A DNA stretch of 64,000 nucleotides from Eubacterium coprostanoligenes (GCF_900167205.1 NZ_FUWW01000011.1:1-64000); one strand, 5' to 3'. Positions 1-8,460 are shown, counted from the stretch's first letter. A program made the numbers and translations. Notes: generated from the letters alone by a model not told the origin.

Positions 1-2
1 CT

Positions 3-200
3 TGGCATAACGGAAAGGTTGAAAGAAGCCACAGAAATGACCAAGAAAGATTTTACAATTATTTGAGCTTTTACTCTTACGATGATTTAATTGTTCAAAT
101 GAAACAATATCTCAAACGTTCAAACAACATACCTATGTCTGTTTTGGGTTGGAAATCACCATTACAAAAACGAGCAGAACTCGAATACATCGTTGATTAA
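3..200 (+). pseudogene. C-terminal part of a DDE transposase (window-truncated)
   Basis: An open frame enters from the left edge and ends at TAA 198-200, giving the last 65 residues of a protein. It begins WHNGKVERSHRNDQERFY, the pattern around the third catalytic acidic residue (Glu) of DDE integrase cores of the IS3/IS481 type, followed by a short basic tail. The upstream catalytic Asp residues lie outside the window, so it cannot be judged whether the element is complete. The exact IS family is not certain. Confidence 0.7.
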
Positions 201-207
201 AGCCGCC

Positions 208-259
208 GACAATGTGATGATTTCACTTCGCTACGCTCCGTTTAATCATCACATTGTCC
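208..259. terminator. Inverted repeat after transposase
   Basis: Arms GACAATGTGATGA (208-220) and TCATCACATTGTC (247-259) are perfectly complementary around a 26-base loop, and a short T run follows on the plus strand. It may be the terminator of the transposase transcript or part of the end of the insertion element. Confidence 0.5.
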
Positions 260-316
260 TTTTCCCAATACTTTTTATTTTAATATCTCGGTGTCACATC
301 ATTGACAAATGAACAC

Positions 317-345
317 TTGAAAATTGTTAACAATTATTCTATAAT
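317..345 (+). promoter_or_regulatory. Sigma-A promoter for aldose epimerase
   Basis: TTGAAA at 317-322 and TATAAT at 340-345 are separated by 17 bases. They lie 33 bases upstream of the epimerase start, which also has an AAGAAAGGG ribosome binding site. Confidence 0.65.
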
Positions 346-378
346 ATATGTGTATCAAATTTAAGAAAGGGATAAAAA

Positions 379-1431
379 ATGGTAGAAAAAAGCATTTTCG
401 GCACTCTTGCCGACGGAACAGCTATTGACCTTTACAAAATCACAAACAAAAGCGGTGCATTTGTGACACTCCAAACTCTCGGCGCAGGTATTCAATCAAT
501 CAATGTGCCTGACAAAAACGGCGTGCTTGCAGATGTTGTGCTCGGTTTTGACAATCCGCTGGATTACACAAATCCCGATCTTGGCTATCAGGGTTTGATT
601 GTCGGCAGATGGGCAAACAGAATCAGAGGCGCAAAGTTCACATTTAACGGTGAAGAATACACAACACCGATGAATCAGGGACAATGGACCTTGCATAGTG
701 GCGGTCGTTTCAGCTTTACACCTTGGGATGTTGAGGAAACAGGCGAAAACTATGTTGTTTTCAAGCGTTTTTCACCTGACGGAGAGGACGGCTTCGGCGG
801 CAACTTCACAATGAGAGTTAAGTACACATTCACCGAGGACAACACGCTCCGCCTTGAATACAGCATTCTTTCGGACAAGGACACGGTTGCAAACCCTACC
901 AACCACGCATATTTTAACCTTTCGGGCAATCCTGACGAAACCGTTGAAACTCACTTTCTCAAAATCAATGCAAACTACTTTACCGAAACCGATGACGACC
1001 AGCTTCCGACAGGTGAGCTTGCAGAGGTTGAGGGCACAATGATGGATTTCAGAGAGAGCAAGCAAATCGGCAAAGATATTGACAAGCCGTTCAGAGCCGT
1101 TATTGACGGAATCGGATACGACAACAATTTCTGCCTATACAAAAAGGATTTTACACTTCAAGAAGCCGCTGTGCTTGAGCACAAGGAATCTGGCAGAGTG
1201 CTTGAAGTTTTCACAGATTTGCCGGGTATACAGCTTTACTGCGGCGGATGGCTTGCAAAACAGGGCAATCCGGGCAAGGCAAACGGCAAGGTAACATACC
1301 GCAGAGGTGCGGCGCTTGAAACACAGTTCTACCCTGACACCGTGCATTTTGCGGATGTGTTCCCATCACGCTTTGTAAAAGCAAACGAGGAATTTAAAAC
1401 CACAACCGAATTCAGATTTTCCGTAAAATAA
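379..1431 (+). CDS. galM: Aldose 1-epimerase (mutarotase)
   Basis: This 350-residue protein should interconvert alpha and beta anomers of aldoses such as galactose in the cytoplasm. It has the family landmarks in order: the NRI segment near residue 77, LHSG near 106 and TNHAYFNLSG near 174 (the two histidines are the usual substrate and catalytic residues), and ALETQFYPD near 313, whose Glu is the usual catalytic base. The length is normal. It has its own promoter and an AAGAAAGGG site 7 bases before ATG 379. It is monocistronic, so the sugar it serves cannot be read from context. Confidence 0.93.
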   Translation: MVEKSIFGTLADGTAIDLYKITNKSGAFVTLQTLGAGIQSINVPDKNGVLADVVLGFDNPLDYTNPDLGYQGLIVGRWANRIRGAKFTFNGEEYTTPMNQGQWTLHSGGRFSFTPWDVEETGENYVVFKRFSPDGEDGFGGNFTMRVKYTFTEDNTLRLEYSILSDKDTVANPTNHAYFNLSGNPDETVETHFLKINANYFTETDDDQLPTGELAEVEGTMMDFRESKQIGKDIDKPFRAVIDGIGYDNNFCLYKKDFTLQEAAVLEHKESGRVLEVFTDLPGIQLYCGGWLAKQGNPGKANGKVTYRRGAALETQFYPDTVHFADVFPSRFVKANEEFKTTTEFRFSVK

Positions 1432-1443
1432 TTTTTTGCAGTA

Positions 1444-1521
1444 ACAAAAACAATTCTCCCTCATAGTATGAAGTGAAGCAAAGGATAACATCCTTATCTT
1501 ACAACACTGTGAAGGAGAATT
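1444..1521 (+). promoter_or_regulatory. Possible sporulation promoter and structured leader
   Basis: AC at 1444-1445 and CATAGTAT at 1462-1469 are spaced by 16 bases and fit the mother-cell sigma-K/sigma-E pattern (AC, then CATANNNT). AATTCTCC (1452-1459) is complementary to GGAGAATT (1514-1521), which contains the Shine-Dalgarno sequence of the next gene. A transcript starting after about 1475 would lack the left arm and leave the site free, whereas read-through from galM would mask it. This is an inference from pattern only. Confidence 0.35.
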
Positions 1522-1524
1522 TTT

Positions 1525-2331
1525 ATGCCCGACAATCCTATTATTAAAAATTGCAACAGACAGATAAATGAGGCGGTTTGCATTGACACAAAGCGAATTT
1601 ACGATTCGTGCGTCAGCAAGGACTGCTTGGAAGATTTAAGAGTTACATTTTTTGGTGCAAGCCAGCGACTTATTGACGAGGCAACAACCGTAAAATGCCG
1701 CAGCTGTGTGATTAAGGCTGTTAGCATTGATGTTGACGAAGTGCCGTTCAACAGAGGATTTTACAGCGCAAATGTGCATTTTTACTTTATGCTCTGCTTT
1801 GACTGCTATAATGCTCCGTGCTCAACTCCGCAGGTAGCTGTGGGCTACACCGATTTTGAAAAGAAGTGCATACTCTACGGCTCGGAGGGTGATGTCAAAA
1901 TCTTTACATCAAATCTTTGCGATGAGAGAACGGACTGCCCCGAAGCACCGCAGTACACAAACCCAACCGCAAAGGTGCAAGCCGTTGACCCTGTTGTGCT
2001 TTCAAGCGAAGTTGTGGAAACCTGCAACTGCCCAGTTCCGCTATGCACCTGCTTCCCTCAAAGCATTATGCAAGGCTCAAACGAGGGCGGAATTCCCGTT
2101 GCATCAAGCAGAGCCGTGCTTGTAACTCTCGGACTTTTTTCGATTGTTCAAATGGAAAGAGATGTACAAATGACCATTCCTGCATATGATTTTTGCATTC
2201 CTGACAGAGAGTGCAACTGCTCAACGCAAGACCCGTGCAGTGCTTTTCAAGGTGTGGAATTCCCTGTTGATGAGTTCTTCCCGCCTGAAAAACCCGAAGG
2301 TTGTTCCTGTCCCGGTGTGATTGAAAAGTGA
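1525..2331 (+). CDS. Cysteine-rich conserved hypothetical protein, possible spore-coat type
   Basis: Function not recognised. The 268-residue protein has 22 cysteines, in clusters such as CVSKDC (31-36), KCRSC (near 57), LCFDC (near 91), CNCPVPLCTC (near 172) and CSC at the end. There is no signal peptide or membrane segment. The N-terminal signature IYDSCVSKDCLEDLRV looks like a conserved motif of uncharacterised clostridial proteins, by memory only. High Cys content suggests disulfide cross-linking or metal binding. The upstream sigma-K-like promoter and GGAG site 7 bases before ATG 1525 would fit a late sporulation structural protein. That role is inferred and is not shown by any domain. 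Confidence 0.6.
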   Translation: MPDNPIIKNCNRQINEAVCIDTKRIYDSCVSKDCLEDLRVTFFGASQRLIDEATTVKCRSCVIKAVSIDVDEVPFNRGFYSANVHFYFMLCFDCYNAPCSTPQVAVGYTDFEKKCILYGSEGDVKIFTSNLCDERTDCPEAPQYTNPTAKVQAVDPVVLSSEVVETCNCPVPLCTCFPQSIMQGSNEGGIPVASSRAVLVTLGLFSIVQMERDVQMTIPAYDFCIPDRECNCSTQDPCSAFQGVEFPVDEFFPPEKPEGCSCPGVIEK

Positions 2332-2338
2332 ATAAAAG

Positions 2339-2365
2339 CGGACGGAAATTCCGTCCGTTTTTTTA
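2339..2365 (+). terminator. Rho-independent terminator after Cys-rich gene
   Basis: CGGACGGAA and TTCCGTCCG form a 9-bp stem with a minimal loop, followed by a run of eight Ts. Confidence 0.85.
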
Positions 2366-2392
2366 TTGTAACGGTGTAAAAGCAAAAACAAA

Positions 2393-2416
2393 GAGGCGAA
2401 CACAGTTCGCCCCTAC
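2393..2416. repeat. Short dispersed palindrome, GGCGAACACAGTTCGCC type
   Basis: GGCGAACACAGTTCGCCCC is the reverse complement of copies at 11701 and 41820 (GGGGCGAACTGTGTTCGCC). Degenerate copies lie at 39921 and 57930. All are intergenic. Confidence 0.7.
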
Positions 2417-2445
2417 GAAATAACGATATAAAATTTATAAATGGG

Positions 2446-2560
2446 ATGTGATTTTTGCTTTTCTCGGGAGAACGAACATAAATTGATAAATGGAGCTGAA
2501 TTTCGTTTTCTTGCGAAGGAAGATGTATATAGATACCTCGACTGAGCAAAAAACGAAAAA
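2446..2560. repeat. Tandem degenerate repeat ending in a dispersed hairpin element
   Basis: Two imperfect copies of about 50 bases follow each other, starting ATAAATGGGATGTGATTTTT and ATAAATGGAGCTGAATTTCG. The right part (2502-2560), from TTCGTTTTCTTGCGAA to GAGCAAAAAACGAAAA, recurs inverted at 51400-51456 beside dnaA. Its ends are partly complementary, as in a small palindromic mobile element. Confidence 0.5.
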
Positions 2561-2561
2561 G

Positions 2562-2590
2562 AAAAATGCCTTGATTTTCAAGGCATTTTT
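2562..2590 (-). terminator. Terminator of the M28 peptidase gene
   Basis: AAAAATGCCTTGA and TCAAGGCATTTTT form an AT-flanked stem usable on both strands. On the minus strand it follows the peptidase stop codon by 22 bases. Confidence 0.8.
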
Positions 2591-2612
2591 ATGGTTCAGC
2601 CCATTTAGGGTT

Positions 2613-3854
2613 TTATTGCTTTGCACCGTTGATGAACATTTCGCATGCCTTTACTGTTGCTGCATAGCAGTTAGCAAGACCTTCGGCGTTCATATTGTCG
2701 TATGTATCACGGCGGGTGTGGTAGTAATCTTCAAGATTATGGTTAAGACCGGTGATACCTGCTGCACGGAAACCTGCCTGTGCAAAAGCAGCTGAATCGG
2801 TTGCACCGCCGAGTGGTGGAACCCAACCCTTTTTGCAAGGAACATTTACTGCCTCGGCAGCTTCCATAAAGAGGTCGGAATAATCCTTATCAGCCTTTAC
2901 GGTACCGTTAAGGTCACGATAGTTAACCATCAAATATTTAGGGTCGTGGATTGTATCATAAGAGATAATCATAGTTGGGCAATCCTGGAATTCGCCCTTA
3001 TGAGCCTCGCACCAAGCCTTTGAACCACGAAGTCCTGCTTCTTCAGAACCTGTGAGAACGCAACCGATTTCTGTATCTTCAAGGTCGATGCCCTCGTCCT
3101 TGAGTGCCTTCATAACAGCGATACCCATATAGCAACCCGAAAGGTTGTCGTTTGCGCCGTCAACTACTCTGCGGTAGTTAACCATCCAATAAAGACCAAC
3201 AAGCGGAATGAGGAAAATAAGACCGATAAGGCTTGCCTTAACTATTGGTTCGGATACAGGAACAGTGCCGAAAACACCGAATTTTACGCATTTGATGATT
3301 GCGATTACAAGGTAATAAATTGCACCTACACCGCAAAGAATAGCGTGTCCCTCAAAGCCGACACCACCGAACTTGTAGTTCATAGGCCATTCCCAAGCTG
3401 CGTCAGGGTGACCGTTGAAAAGAATTCTTCTCTTTGGTGTGCCACTTGCGCACTTTTTGATGGCGGTTACATTATGACCTGTCTTTTCAGGGAAAACCCA
3501 GTCAATGAGTTTGAGATAAAAACCGAACTGTGCAAGCACAATTGCAAGACCTACAACGATGAGAATAATACTCAAAATCGGTGCAAAGAATGAAAGTGCA
3601 ACACCTGCGATTACGAATGTGATGGTGAAATAAATCCAACCATAGAATGAACCCGGATTTTCCTTGAACGACTCAACATCTGCCTGCTCACAGCCACAAT
3701 CCTTTTGAAGAACCTCTGCCATATATTGGCAAGCTTCGCGCTCACCCCTTGAACCTGGGTCTCTTTTGTCAAAAGTCTTGATAATATGAGTGATTTCGTC
3801 AATCATATATTGAGCGGCTTCGTCTTTTTTGTTAATAATTTTTGTTAAATCCAT
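2613..3854 (-). CDS. Membrane-embedded M28-family zinc aminopeptidase
   Basis: This 413-residue protein has the metal ligands of M28 peptidases: NGHPDAAWEW (H-x-D, near 146), GANDN (Asp, near 234), GSEEAG (Glu-Glu, near 268), SYDTIHDP (Asp) and YYHTRRDT (His, near 383). It should remove N-terminal residues from peptides with two zinc ions. Two hydrophobic helices lie at about 71-112 and two more at about 178-230, between the first two metal ligands. That is an unusual insertion for the family and implies membrane anchoring. Start ATG 3854 is chosen because GGAGGT lies 7 bases upstream; a longer frame upstream lacks a site. It is monocistronic, with a promoter at 3886-3914 and a terminator at 2562. 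Confidence 0.85.
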   Translation of the reverse strand: MDLTKIINKKDEAAQYMIDEITHIIKTFDKRDPGSRGEREACQYMAEVLQKDCGCEQADVESFKENPGSFYGWIYFTITFVIAGVALSFFAPILSIILIVVGLAIVLAQFGFYLKLIDWVFPEKTGHNVTAIKKCASGTPKRRILFNGHPDAAWEWPMNYKFGGVGFEGHAILCGVGAIYYLVIAIIKCVKFGVFGTVPVSEPIVKASLIGLIFLIPLVGLYWMVNYRRVVDGANDNLSGCYMGIAVMKALKDEGIDLEDTEIGCVLTGSEEAGLRGSKAWCEAHKGEFQDCPTMIISYDTIHDPKYLMVNYRDLNGTVKADKDYSDLFMEAAEAVNVPCKKGWVPPLGGATDSAAFAQAGFRAAGITGLNHNLEDYYHTRRDTYDNMNAEGLANCYAATVKACEMFINGAKQ

Positions 3855-3885
3855 AACAAGACCTCCAAATGAATATTTCAAGTTA

Positions 3886-3914
3886 AGTTTATCACATTTA
3901 CACAAAACTTGCAA
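3886..3914 (-). promoter_or_regulatory. Sigma-A promoter for M28 peptidase
   Basis: On the minus strand TTGCAA (3909-3914) and TAAACT (3886-3891) are 17 bases apart and lie just upstream of the GGAGGT site. Confidence 0.6.
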
Positions 3915-4043
3915 CCAAAACAAGGAAAAATATCAATTTTTTAGGTGAATTGACAAAAAAATTATTAATTTGATTATAAACAAATTTTGCAACCGAAATT
4001 CAAATTGATAAACAGTTGATACTTTATTGTATTTTAATTCCTA

Positions 4044-4072
4044 TTGACAAAGTGGGAAATGACTATTATAAT
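4044..4072 (+). promoter_or_regulatory. Consensus promoter of the methionine operon
   Basis: TTGACA (4044-4049), a 17-base spacer and TATAAT (4067-4072) match the sigma-A consensus exactly. The remaining leader before metF is only about 35 bases, too short for a SAM riboswitch or T-box. Confidence 0.85.
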
Positions 4073-4114
4073 AATTTATACTATATACATATTAATATAT
4101 GTGAGGGACAGGAT

Positions 4115-4984
4115 ATGAAAATAAGCGAAATACTCAAAAACAACAGAGTAACCGTGTCGTTTGAAGTTTTTCCGCCAAAGCAGTGGGACAAGCTCGAAAA
4201 CACAAAAAATACAGTAAAAGAAATGTGCAAATACAACCCGTCGTTTATGTCGGTAACCTACGGTGCGGCAGGCACAACATCGGGATTTACAACAGAAATT
4301 GCGAACGAGATAAAAAATTGTGGCGTATCTCCGCTTTCGCACCTCACCTGCCTGACTTCCACAAGAGACAAAATTCATCAGGTAGTCGGCGAACTTGAGG
4401 ACAACGGAATTGAAAATATTCTTGCGTTGCGTGGCGACATTCCGCAGGGATTTGAATTTAAGGACAAGCAGTATTTCAAAAACGCATACCAGCTTGTAAA
4501 CGAAATCAAGGCTATGAATCCGAACCTTTGTGTCGGTGCGGCGTGCTATCCTGAAACACATCCGGAGAGCAAAAACAGAGTTGAGGACATTGCCCGACTC
4601 AAAGAAAAAGTTGAATGTGGCGTTGAATTTTTGACAACACAGATGTTTTTTGACAACGAAAAATTCTTCAATTTCTACGAAATGTGCCAAATCAAGGGCA
4701 TAAATGTGCCGATTATCGCAGGCATTATGCCGATTACAAATGCAAACCAAATCAAGCGAAGCATTGAACTTTCGAATTCGAGCGTTCCGCCAAAGTTCTT
4801 CAGAATTATGGAGAGATTCGGTGACGACCCTGACAAGATGAAGCAAGCCGGAATCATCTATGCCACCGAGCAAATCATTGACCTTATGGCAAACGGCTTC
4901 AACAACATCCACATTTACACAATGAACAAGCCTGATGTTGCAAAAGCAATTATGGGCGGACTTTCGAGCATCATCAATGAATAA
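4115..4984 (+). CDS. metF: 5,10-methylenetetrahydrofolate reductase
   Basis: This 289-residue flavoenzyme reduces methylene-THF to 5-methyl-THF, the methyl donor for homocysteine methylation. Family marks include VSFEVFPPK near residue 11 (with the N-terminal Glu), SVTYGAAGT near 48, LALRGDIPQ near 108, AACYPETHPES near 147 and TQMFFDN near 181. The length is that of bacterial MetF. Start ATG 4115 is preferred over an upstream in-frame codon because it has a GAGGGACAGG site and lies after the promoter. It overlaps the next gene by 8 bases, so it is translationally coupled to the MetH modules that use its product. Confidence 0.95.
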   Translation: MKISEILKNNRVTVSFEVFPPKQWDKLENTKNTVKEMCKYNPSFMSVTYGAAGTTSGFTTEIANEIKNCGVSPLSHLTCLTSTRDKIHQVVGELEDNGIENILALRGDIPQGFEFKDKQYFKNAYQLVNEIKAMNPNLCVGAACYPETHPESKNRVEDIARLKEKVECGVEFLTTQMFFDNEKFFNFYEMCQIKGINVPIIAGIMPITNANQIKRSIELSNSSVPPKFFRIMERFGDDPDKMKQAGIIYATEQIIDLMANGFNNIHIYTMNKPDVAKAIMGGLSSIINE

Positions 4985-5537
4985 AGCAGACATTTTAAGA
5001 TATATGCGAACCTCGTCAAAGACCGACGACCCGCAGATTTTGGCGCTTGTTGACAAGGCGATTAACATCATCAATTCATCTGTCACACCGAAAACGCTGT
5101 ACAGGATTTTTGACTGCAAGGTGACGGACAAATCGCTGATTATCGGCGACACAGAATTTTTCAGCACCCGACTTGCAGAGAACCTAAAAGGTTGTACAAG
5201 GGTGGTTATGTTTGGTGCAACACTCGGCACGGAATGTGACAGGCAGATAAAAATCGCAACGGCAACGGATGTGGCACTTGCAATGGCGTTGCAGGCAACC
5301 TCGGCGGACAAAATCGAGGAAGTTTGCGACAATCTTGAGCAAGAAATCATCAACGAACACGGGGTTTCGCTCCGTCAAAGATACTCACCGGGGTACTTTG
5401 ACCTTGACATCAGTGAACAAAAGAAATTCTTTTCTCTGCTCGAATTACAAAAACGAATAGGCTTGACGCTCACGGACACATACGAAATGTTGCCGACAAA
5501 GAGCGTTACGGCTTTTATAGGAATTGACGAATTATGA
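4977..5537 (+). CDS. Stand-alone methionine synthase reactivation-domain protein
   Basis: This 186-residue protein resembles the AdoMet-binding activation domain found at the C terminus of classical MetH, including YSPGYFDLDI near residue 141 (RxSPGY-type AdoMet loop) and TKSVTAFIGI near the end. It should support reductive methylation of oxidised cob(II)alamin in the partner methionine synthase. It starts inside metF (8-base overlap), and its stop overlaps the metH start as ATGA. The neighbouring MetH lacks this domain, so the two proteins together equal one full MetH. Such split forms are known in Thermotoga and some Firmicutes. Confidence 0.88.
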   Translation: MNKADILRYMRTSSKTDDPQILALVDKAINIINSSVTPKTLYRIFDCKVTDKSLIIGDTEFFSTRLAENLKGCTRVVMFGATLGTECDRQIKIATATDVALAMALQATSADKIEEVCDNLEQEIINEHGVSLRQRYSPGYFDLDISEQKKFFSLLELQKRIGLTLTDTYEMLPTKSVTAFIGIDEL

Positions 5538-7825
5538 TAAAATATTTTGACGGCGGAATGGGAACAATGCTCAACCTCAAAGCAGGTGAGCTTCCCGAAC
5601 TTTTGAACCTCTCCGACCCGGAGAGAATTTTTGCCATCCACAAGGCATACGCCGAGGCAGGCTGTGACATCATTTCAGCCAACACCTTCGGCGCAAACAG
5701 ATTGAAATACGACAATGCAGACGAACTCATCAAGGCTGCCGTGCAAAATGCACGCAGAACAGGCAAAAAAGTTGCTCTCGACATCGGACCGACAGGCAAA
5801 CTGTTGAAGCCGATGGGCGACCTTGATTTTGAGGAATGCGTGGATGTTTTTGCCGATATGGTCAAGGCAGGCAAAGACGGTGCAGACCTTGTCCTTTGCG
5901 AAACTTTCGGCGATGTTTACGAACTTAAAGCCGCTATGCTTGCAGTCAAGGAAAACTGCGATTTGCCACTTGTTGTGTCTATGATTTTTGACGACAAGGG
6001 CAGATTGCTGACAGGTGCGGATGTAAAAACCGCCTGTGCAGTTGCCGAGGGACTTGGCGCAGACGCTATCGGATTCAACTGCGGATTAGGTCCAAAGCAG
6101 ATGATTCCGCTTGTTGAAGAGCTTGAAAAATGCTGTTCAACCCCTATCATCGTTATGCCGAACGCAGGCTTGCCTGAAAGTGTTGACGGCAAAACAATCT
6201 ACAATGTTGACCCGGCAGAATTTGCCGACTATATGAAGCAAATTGCCGAAATGGGCGTTTCTATACTCGGCGGTTGCTGTGGCACAACTCCCGAACACAT
6301 CAAGGCTATGATTGATGCAACAAAGGACATTCCCGACAAAGTGCCGAGTTTCAAGACCGACACGCTTGTTACCTCTTATTCTCAATGCGTTGACATTTCC
6401 GACGGTGTGGTTATCGGTGAGCGAATCAACCCAACGGGTAAAAAATTGCTCAAAGAGGCACTCCGCAACAAAGATATGGACTACATTTTGCGTGAGGGCA
6501 TCACCCAAAAAGACGCAGGTGCGCACATCCTCGATGTGAATATGGGATTGCCTGAAATTGACGAAGAAGAAATGCTGTGCAAATCGGTGTTTGAGCTTCA
6601 ATCCGTGCTTCCGACACCGCTTCAGCTTGACTCATCGGACGCAAAAGCTATGGAATCGGCACTCCGCATTTACAATGGCAAGGCAATGATTAACTCCGTA
6701 AACGGCAAGGAAAAGTGTATGAAAGAGATTTTTCCGCTTGCCAAAAAATACGGCGGTGTGGTTGTGTGCCTTTGTCTTGACGAGGACGGAATTCCGTCAA
6801 CCGCAGACGGCAGAATTGCCATTGCGGAAAAAATTATCAACACAGCGAAAGAATACGGAATCGACAAGAAAAATCTTGTTGTTGACGCTTTGACTATGAC
6901 GATTTCCACCGACAAAAACAACGCTGTGGAAACCTTGAAAGCCGTTGATTACATCCGCAACACGCTCGGTGTGAACACGGTTTTGGGCGTGTCGAACATC
7001 AGTTTCGGCTTGCCAAACAGAGAGGCAATCAACACTGCGTTTTACACTCTTGCAATGAACGCAGGCTTATCGGCAGGCATCATCAACCCGAAATCAAAAT
7101 CGATGATGAACGCATTTTACAGCTACAAGGCACTTGCGGGACTTGACGACAACTGCGAGGAATACATCAAATCGGCGACTCCGATTGAGGTTGTTGCAGA
7201 GGGTGCAAAAATCGACCTAAAGCAGGCAATCATCAAGGGTATGAAAGAGGAAAGCGCAAAGTGCGCAAAAGAGCTTCTTCAAACCACGGACAGCCTTGAA
7301 ATAATCAACAACTACATCATCCCGGCACTTGACTTTGTGGGTGACGGATTTGAGAAAAACACGCTGTTTTTGCCTCAACTTTTGATGAGTGCAGACAGCG
7401 CAAAATCTGCATTTGACGAGATTAAAGCCCACATTGTTATGAGCGGAACTCCGCAGGTCAAGGGTGACAAAATCATCATTGCCACCGTTGAGGGCGACAT
7501 CCACGACATCGGCAAAAACATAGTTAAGGTACTTTTGCAAAACTACGGATTTGATGTTATCGACCTCGGCAAAGATGTTAAGTGCGAACTTGTGCTTGAG
7601 GAAGCAATCAAGCAAAATGTCAAACTTGTCGGCTTGTCGGCACTTATGACAACGACCGTTCCGAATATGGAAAAGACGATTAAGCTCTTGCACGACAACA
7701 CAGACGCAAAAGTATTTGTAGGCGGTGCGGTGCTCACAAGAGATTACGCAAAGATGATAAACGCCGATTGGTACGCAAAGGACGCAATGGAAAGCGTCAG
7801 AATTGCACAGGAATTTTTTGAATAA
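5534..7825 (+). CDS. metH: Cobalamin-dependent methionine synthase lacking the activation domain
   Basis: The 763-residue protein carries three modules: a homocysteine-binding barrel (about 1-275, with zinc-ligand GGCCGTTPEH near 240), a methyl-THF (pterin) barrel (about 280-540, with GERINPTGK near 296 and DVNMGLPEID) and a cobalamin module (about 545-763, helical cap then EGDIHDIGKN near 653, the DxHxxG motif whose His binds cobalt). It transfers the methyl group from 5-methyl-THF via cobalamin to homocysteine. The usual fourth, AdoMet-binding module is absent and is encoded by the preceding gene. The ATGA overlap shows tight coupling. Confidence 0.95.
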   Translation: MIKYFDGGMGTMLNLKAGELPELLNLSDPERIFAIHKAYAEAGCDIISANTFGANRLKYDNADELIKAAVQNARRTGKKVALDIGPTGKLLKPMGDLDFEECVDVFADMVKAGKDGADLVLCETFGDVYELKAAMLAVKENCDLPLVVSMIFDDKGRLLTGADVKTACAVAEGLGADAIGFNCGLGPKQMIPLVEELEKCCSTPIIVMPNAGLPESVDGKTIYNVDPAEFADYMKQIAEMGVSILGGCCGTTPEHIKAMIDATKDIPDKVPSFKTDTLVTSYSQCVDISDGVVIGERINPTGKKLLKEALRNKDMDYILREGITQKDAGAHILDVNMGLPEIDEEEMLCKSVFELQSVLPTPLQLDSSDAKAMESALRIYNGKAMINSVNGKEKCMKEIFPLAKKYGGVVVCLCLDEDGIPSTADGRIAIAEKIINTAKEYGIDKKNLVVDALTMTISTDKNNAVETLKAVDYIRNTLGVNTVLGVSNISFGLPNREAINTAFYTLAMNAGLSAGIINPKSKSMMNAFYSYKALAGLDDNCEEYIKSATPIEVVAEGAKIDLKQAIIKGMKEESAKCAKELLQTTDSLEIINNYIIPALDFVGDGFEKNTLFLPQLLMSADSAKSAFDEIKAHIVMSGTPQVKGDKIIIATVEGDIHDIGKNIVKVLLQNYGFDVIDLGKDVKCELVLEEAIKQNVKLVGLSALMTTTVPNMEKTIKLLHDNTDAKVFVGGAVLTRDYAKMINADWYAKDAMESVRIAQEFFE

Positions 7826-7877
7826 TAATCACCGTTAATCGCAGAAATTGACGAATATTTTAAGGAAGCAAAACATT

Positions 7878-8270
7878 ATGATGATTTCAACAAAGGGCAG
7901 ATATGCATTAAGCATTATGCTCGACCTTGCCGCACACGATGACGGCAACTACATTTCACTCAAAGACATATCCGAAAGACTCGAAATTTCTATGAAATAC
8001 CTTGAAGCGATTATTGCAAAGCTCTCAAAGGGCGGACTTGTTGACAGCGCACGAGGAAAAAGCGGTGGATACAAACTCAACCGCAAGGTGGAAGAATATT
8101 CTGTGGGCGAAATTTTGGTTTTGACCGAAAAAACGCTTGCGCCCGTTGCGTGCGTTGATTGTGACGCCTGCAAAAAAGAGGAATCCTGCCTCACCAGACC
8201 TATGTGGAACGAGCTGAACGAAATCATTATGAATTTCCTCAATTCCAAAACCTTGGCGGATTTGTTGTAA
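7878..8270 (+). CDS. Rrf2/IscR-family transcriptional regulator
   Basis: This protein of about 130 residues has an N-terminal winged helix (STKGRYALSIMLDLAAH, then SLKDISERL and SMKYLEAIIAKLSKGGLV, with SARGKSGGYKL in the wing). A Cys cluster follows, CVDCDACKKEESC near residue 92, like the [2Fe-2S] ligands of IscR. It is expected to sense Fe-S or redox status. An AAGGAAG site precedes ATG 7878; ATG 7881 is equally possible. It lies 52 bases after metH, so co-transcription with the methionine genes is plausible, but no iron-sulfur assembly genes are adjacent. The target genes are unknown. Confidence 0.88.
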   Translation: MMISTKGRYALSIMLDLAAHDDGNYISLKDISERLEISMKYLEAIIAKLSKGGLVDSARGKSGGYKLNRKVEEYSVGEILVLTEKTLAPVACVDCDACKKEESCLTRPMWNELNEIIMNFLNSKTLADLL

Positions 8271-8290
8271 AAACAAATCATACCGAATAC

Positions 8291-8350
8291 GGCTCCCCTT
8301 GTTATGTAATCAAGGGGAGCTGTCGCACTTTATGTGCGACTGAGGGGTTA
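8291..8350. repeat. Dispersed double-hairpin element, type A
   Basis: GGCTCCCCTTG...CAAGGGGAGC forms the first stem, and GTCGCACTT/TATGTGCGAC followed by TGAGGGGTTA forms the second. The same two-part structure recurs inverted at 11745-11794 and 56845-56902, and as fragments at 54719 and 56931. Confidence 0.75.
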
Positions 8351-8370
8351 AAAGAAATCATCAATATAAA

Positions 8371-8422
8371 ACCCCACCGTCAACACTTCGTGTTGCCACC
8401 TCCCCTTGCATCAAGGGGAGGC
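8371..8422. repeat. Dispersed double-hairpin element, type B
   Basis: ACCCCACCGTC, a small variable hairpin, then ACCTCCCCTTG...CAAGGGGAGGC. The order and the constant ends match copies at 17884, 25486 and (inverted) 56738. It sits 20 bases from a type A copy. Confidence 0.75.
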
Positions 8423-8429
8423 ATATAAA

Positions 8430-8460
8430 GAAAAAAAGCAGTTCGCAATGAACTGCTTTC
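8430..8460 (-). terminator. Terminator of rpsF-ssb-rpsR
   Basis: AAAGCAGTTC and GAACTGCTTT form a 10-bp stem around ATTGC. On the minus strand a run of Ts follows. Confidence 0.85.

Noticed and set aside
4073-4114. SAM riboswitch before metF
   Set aside because: The leader after the consensus promoter is about 35 bases.
4076-5353. Long open frame of 425 codons on the minus strand
   Set aside because: It is antisense to metF and the reactivation gene, has no ribosome site and no recognisable domain; the plus-strand genes are certain.
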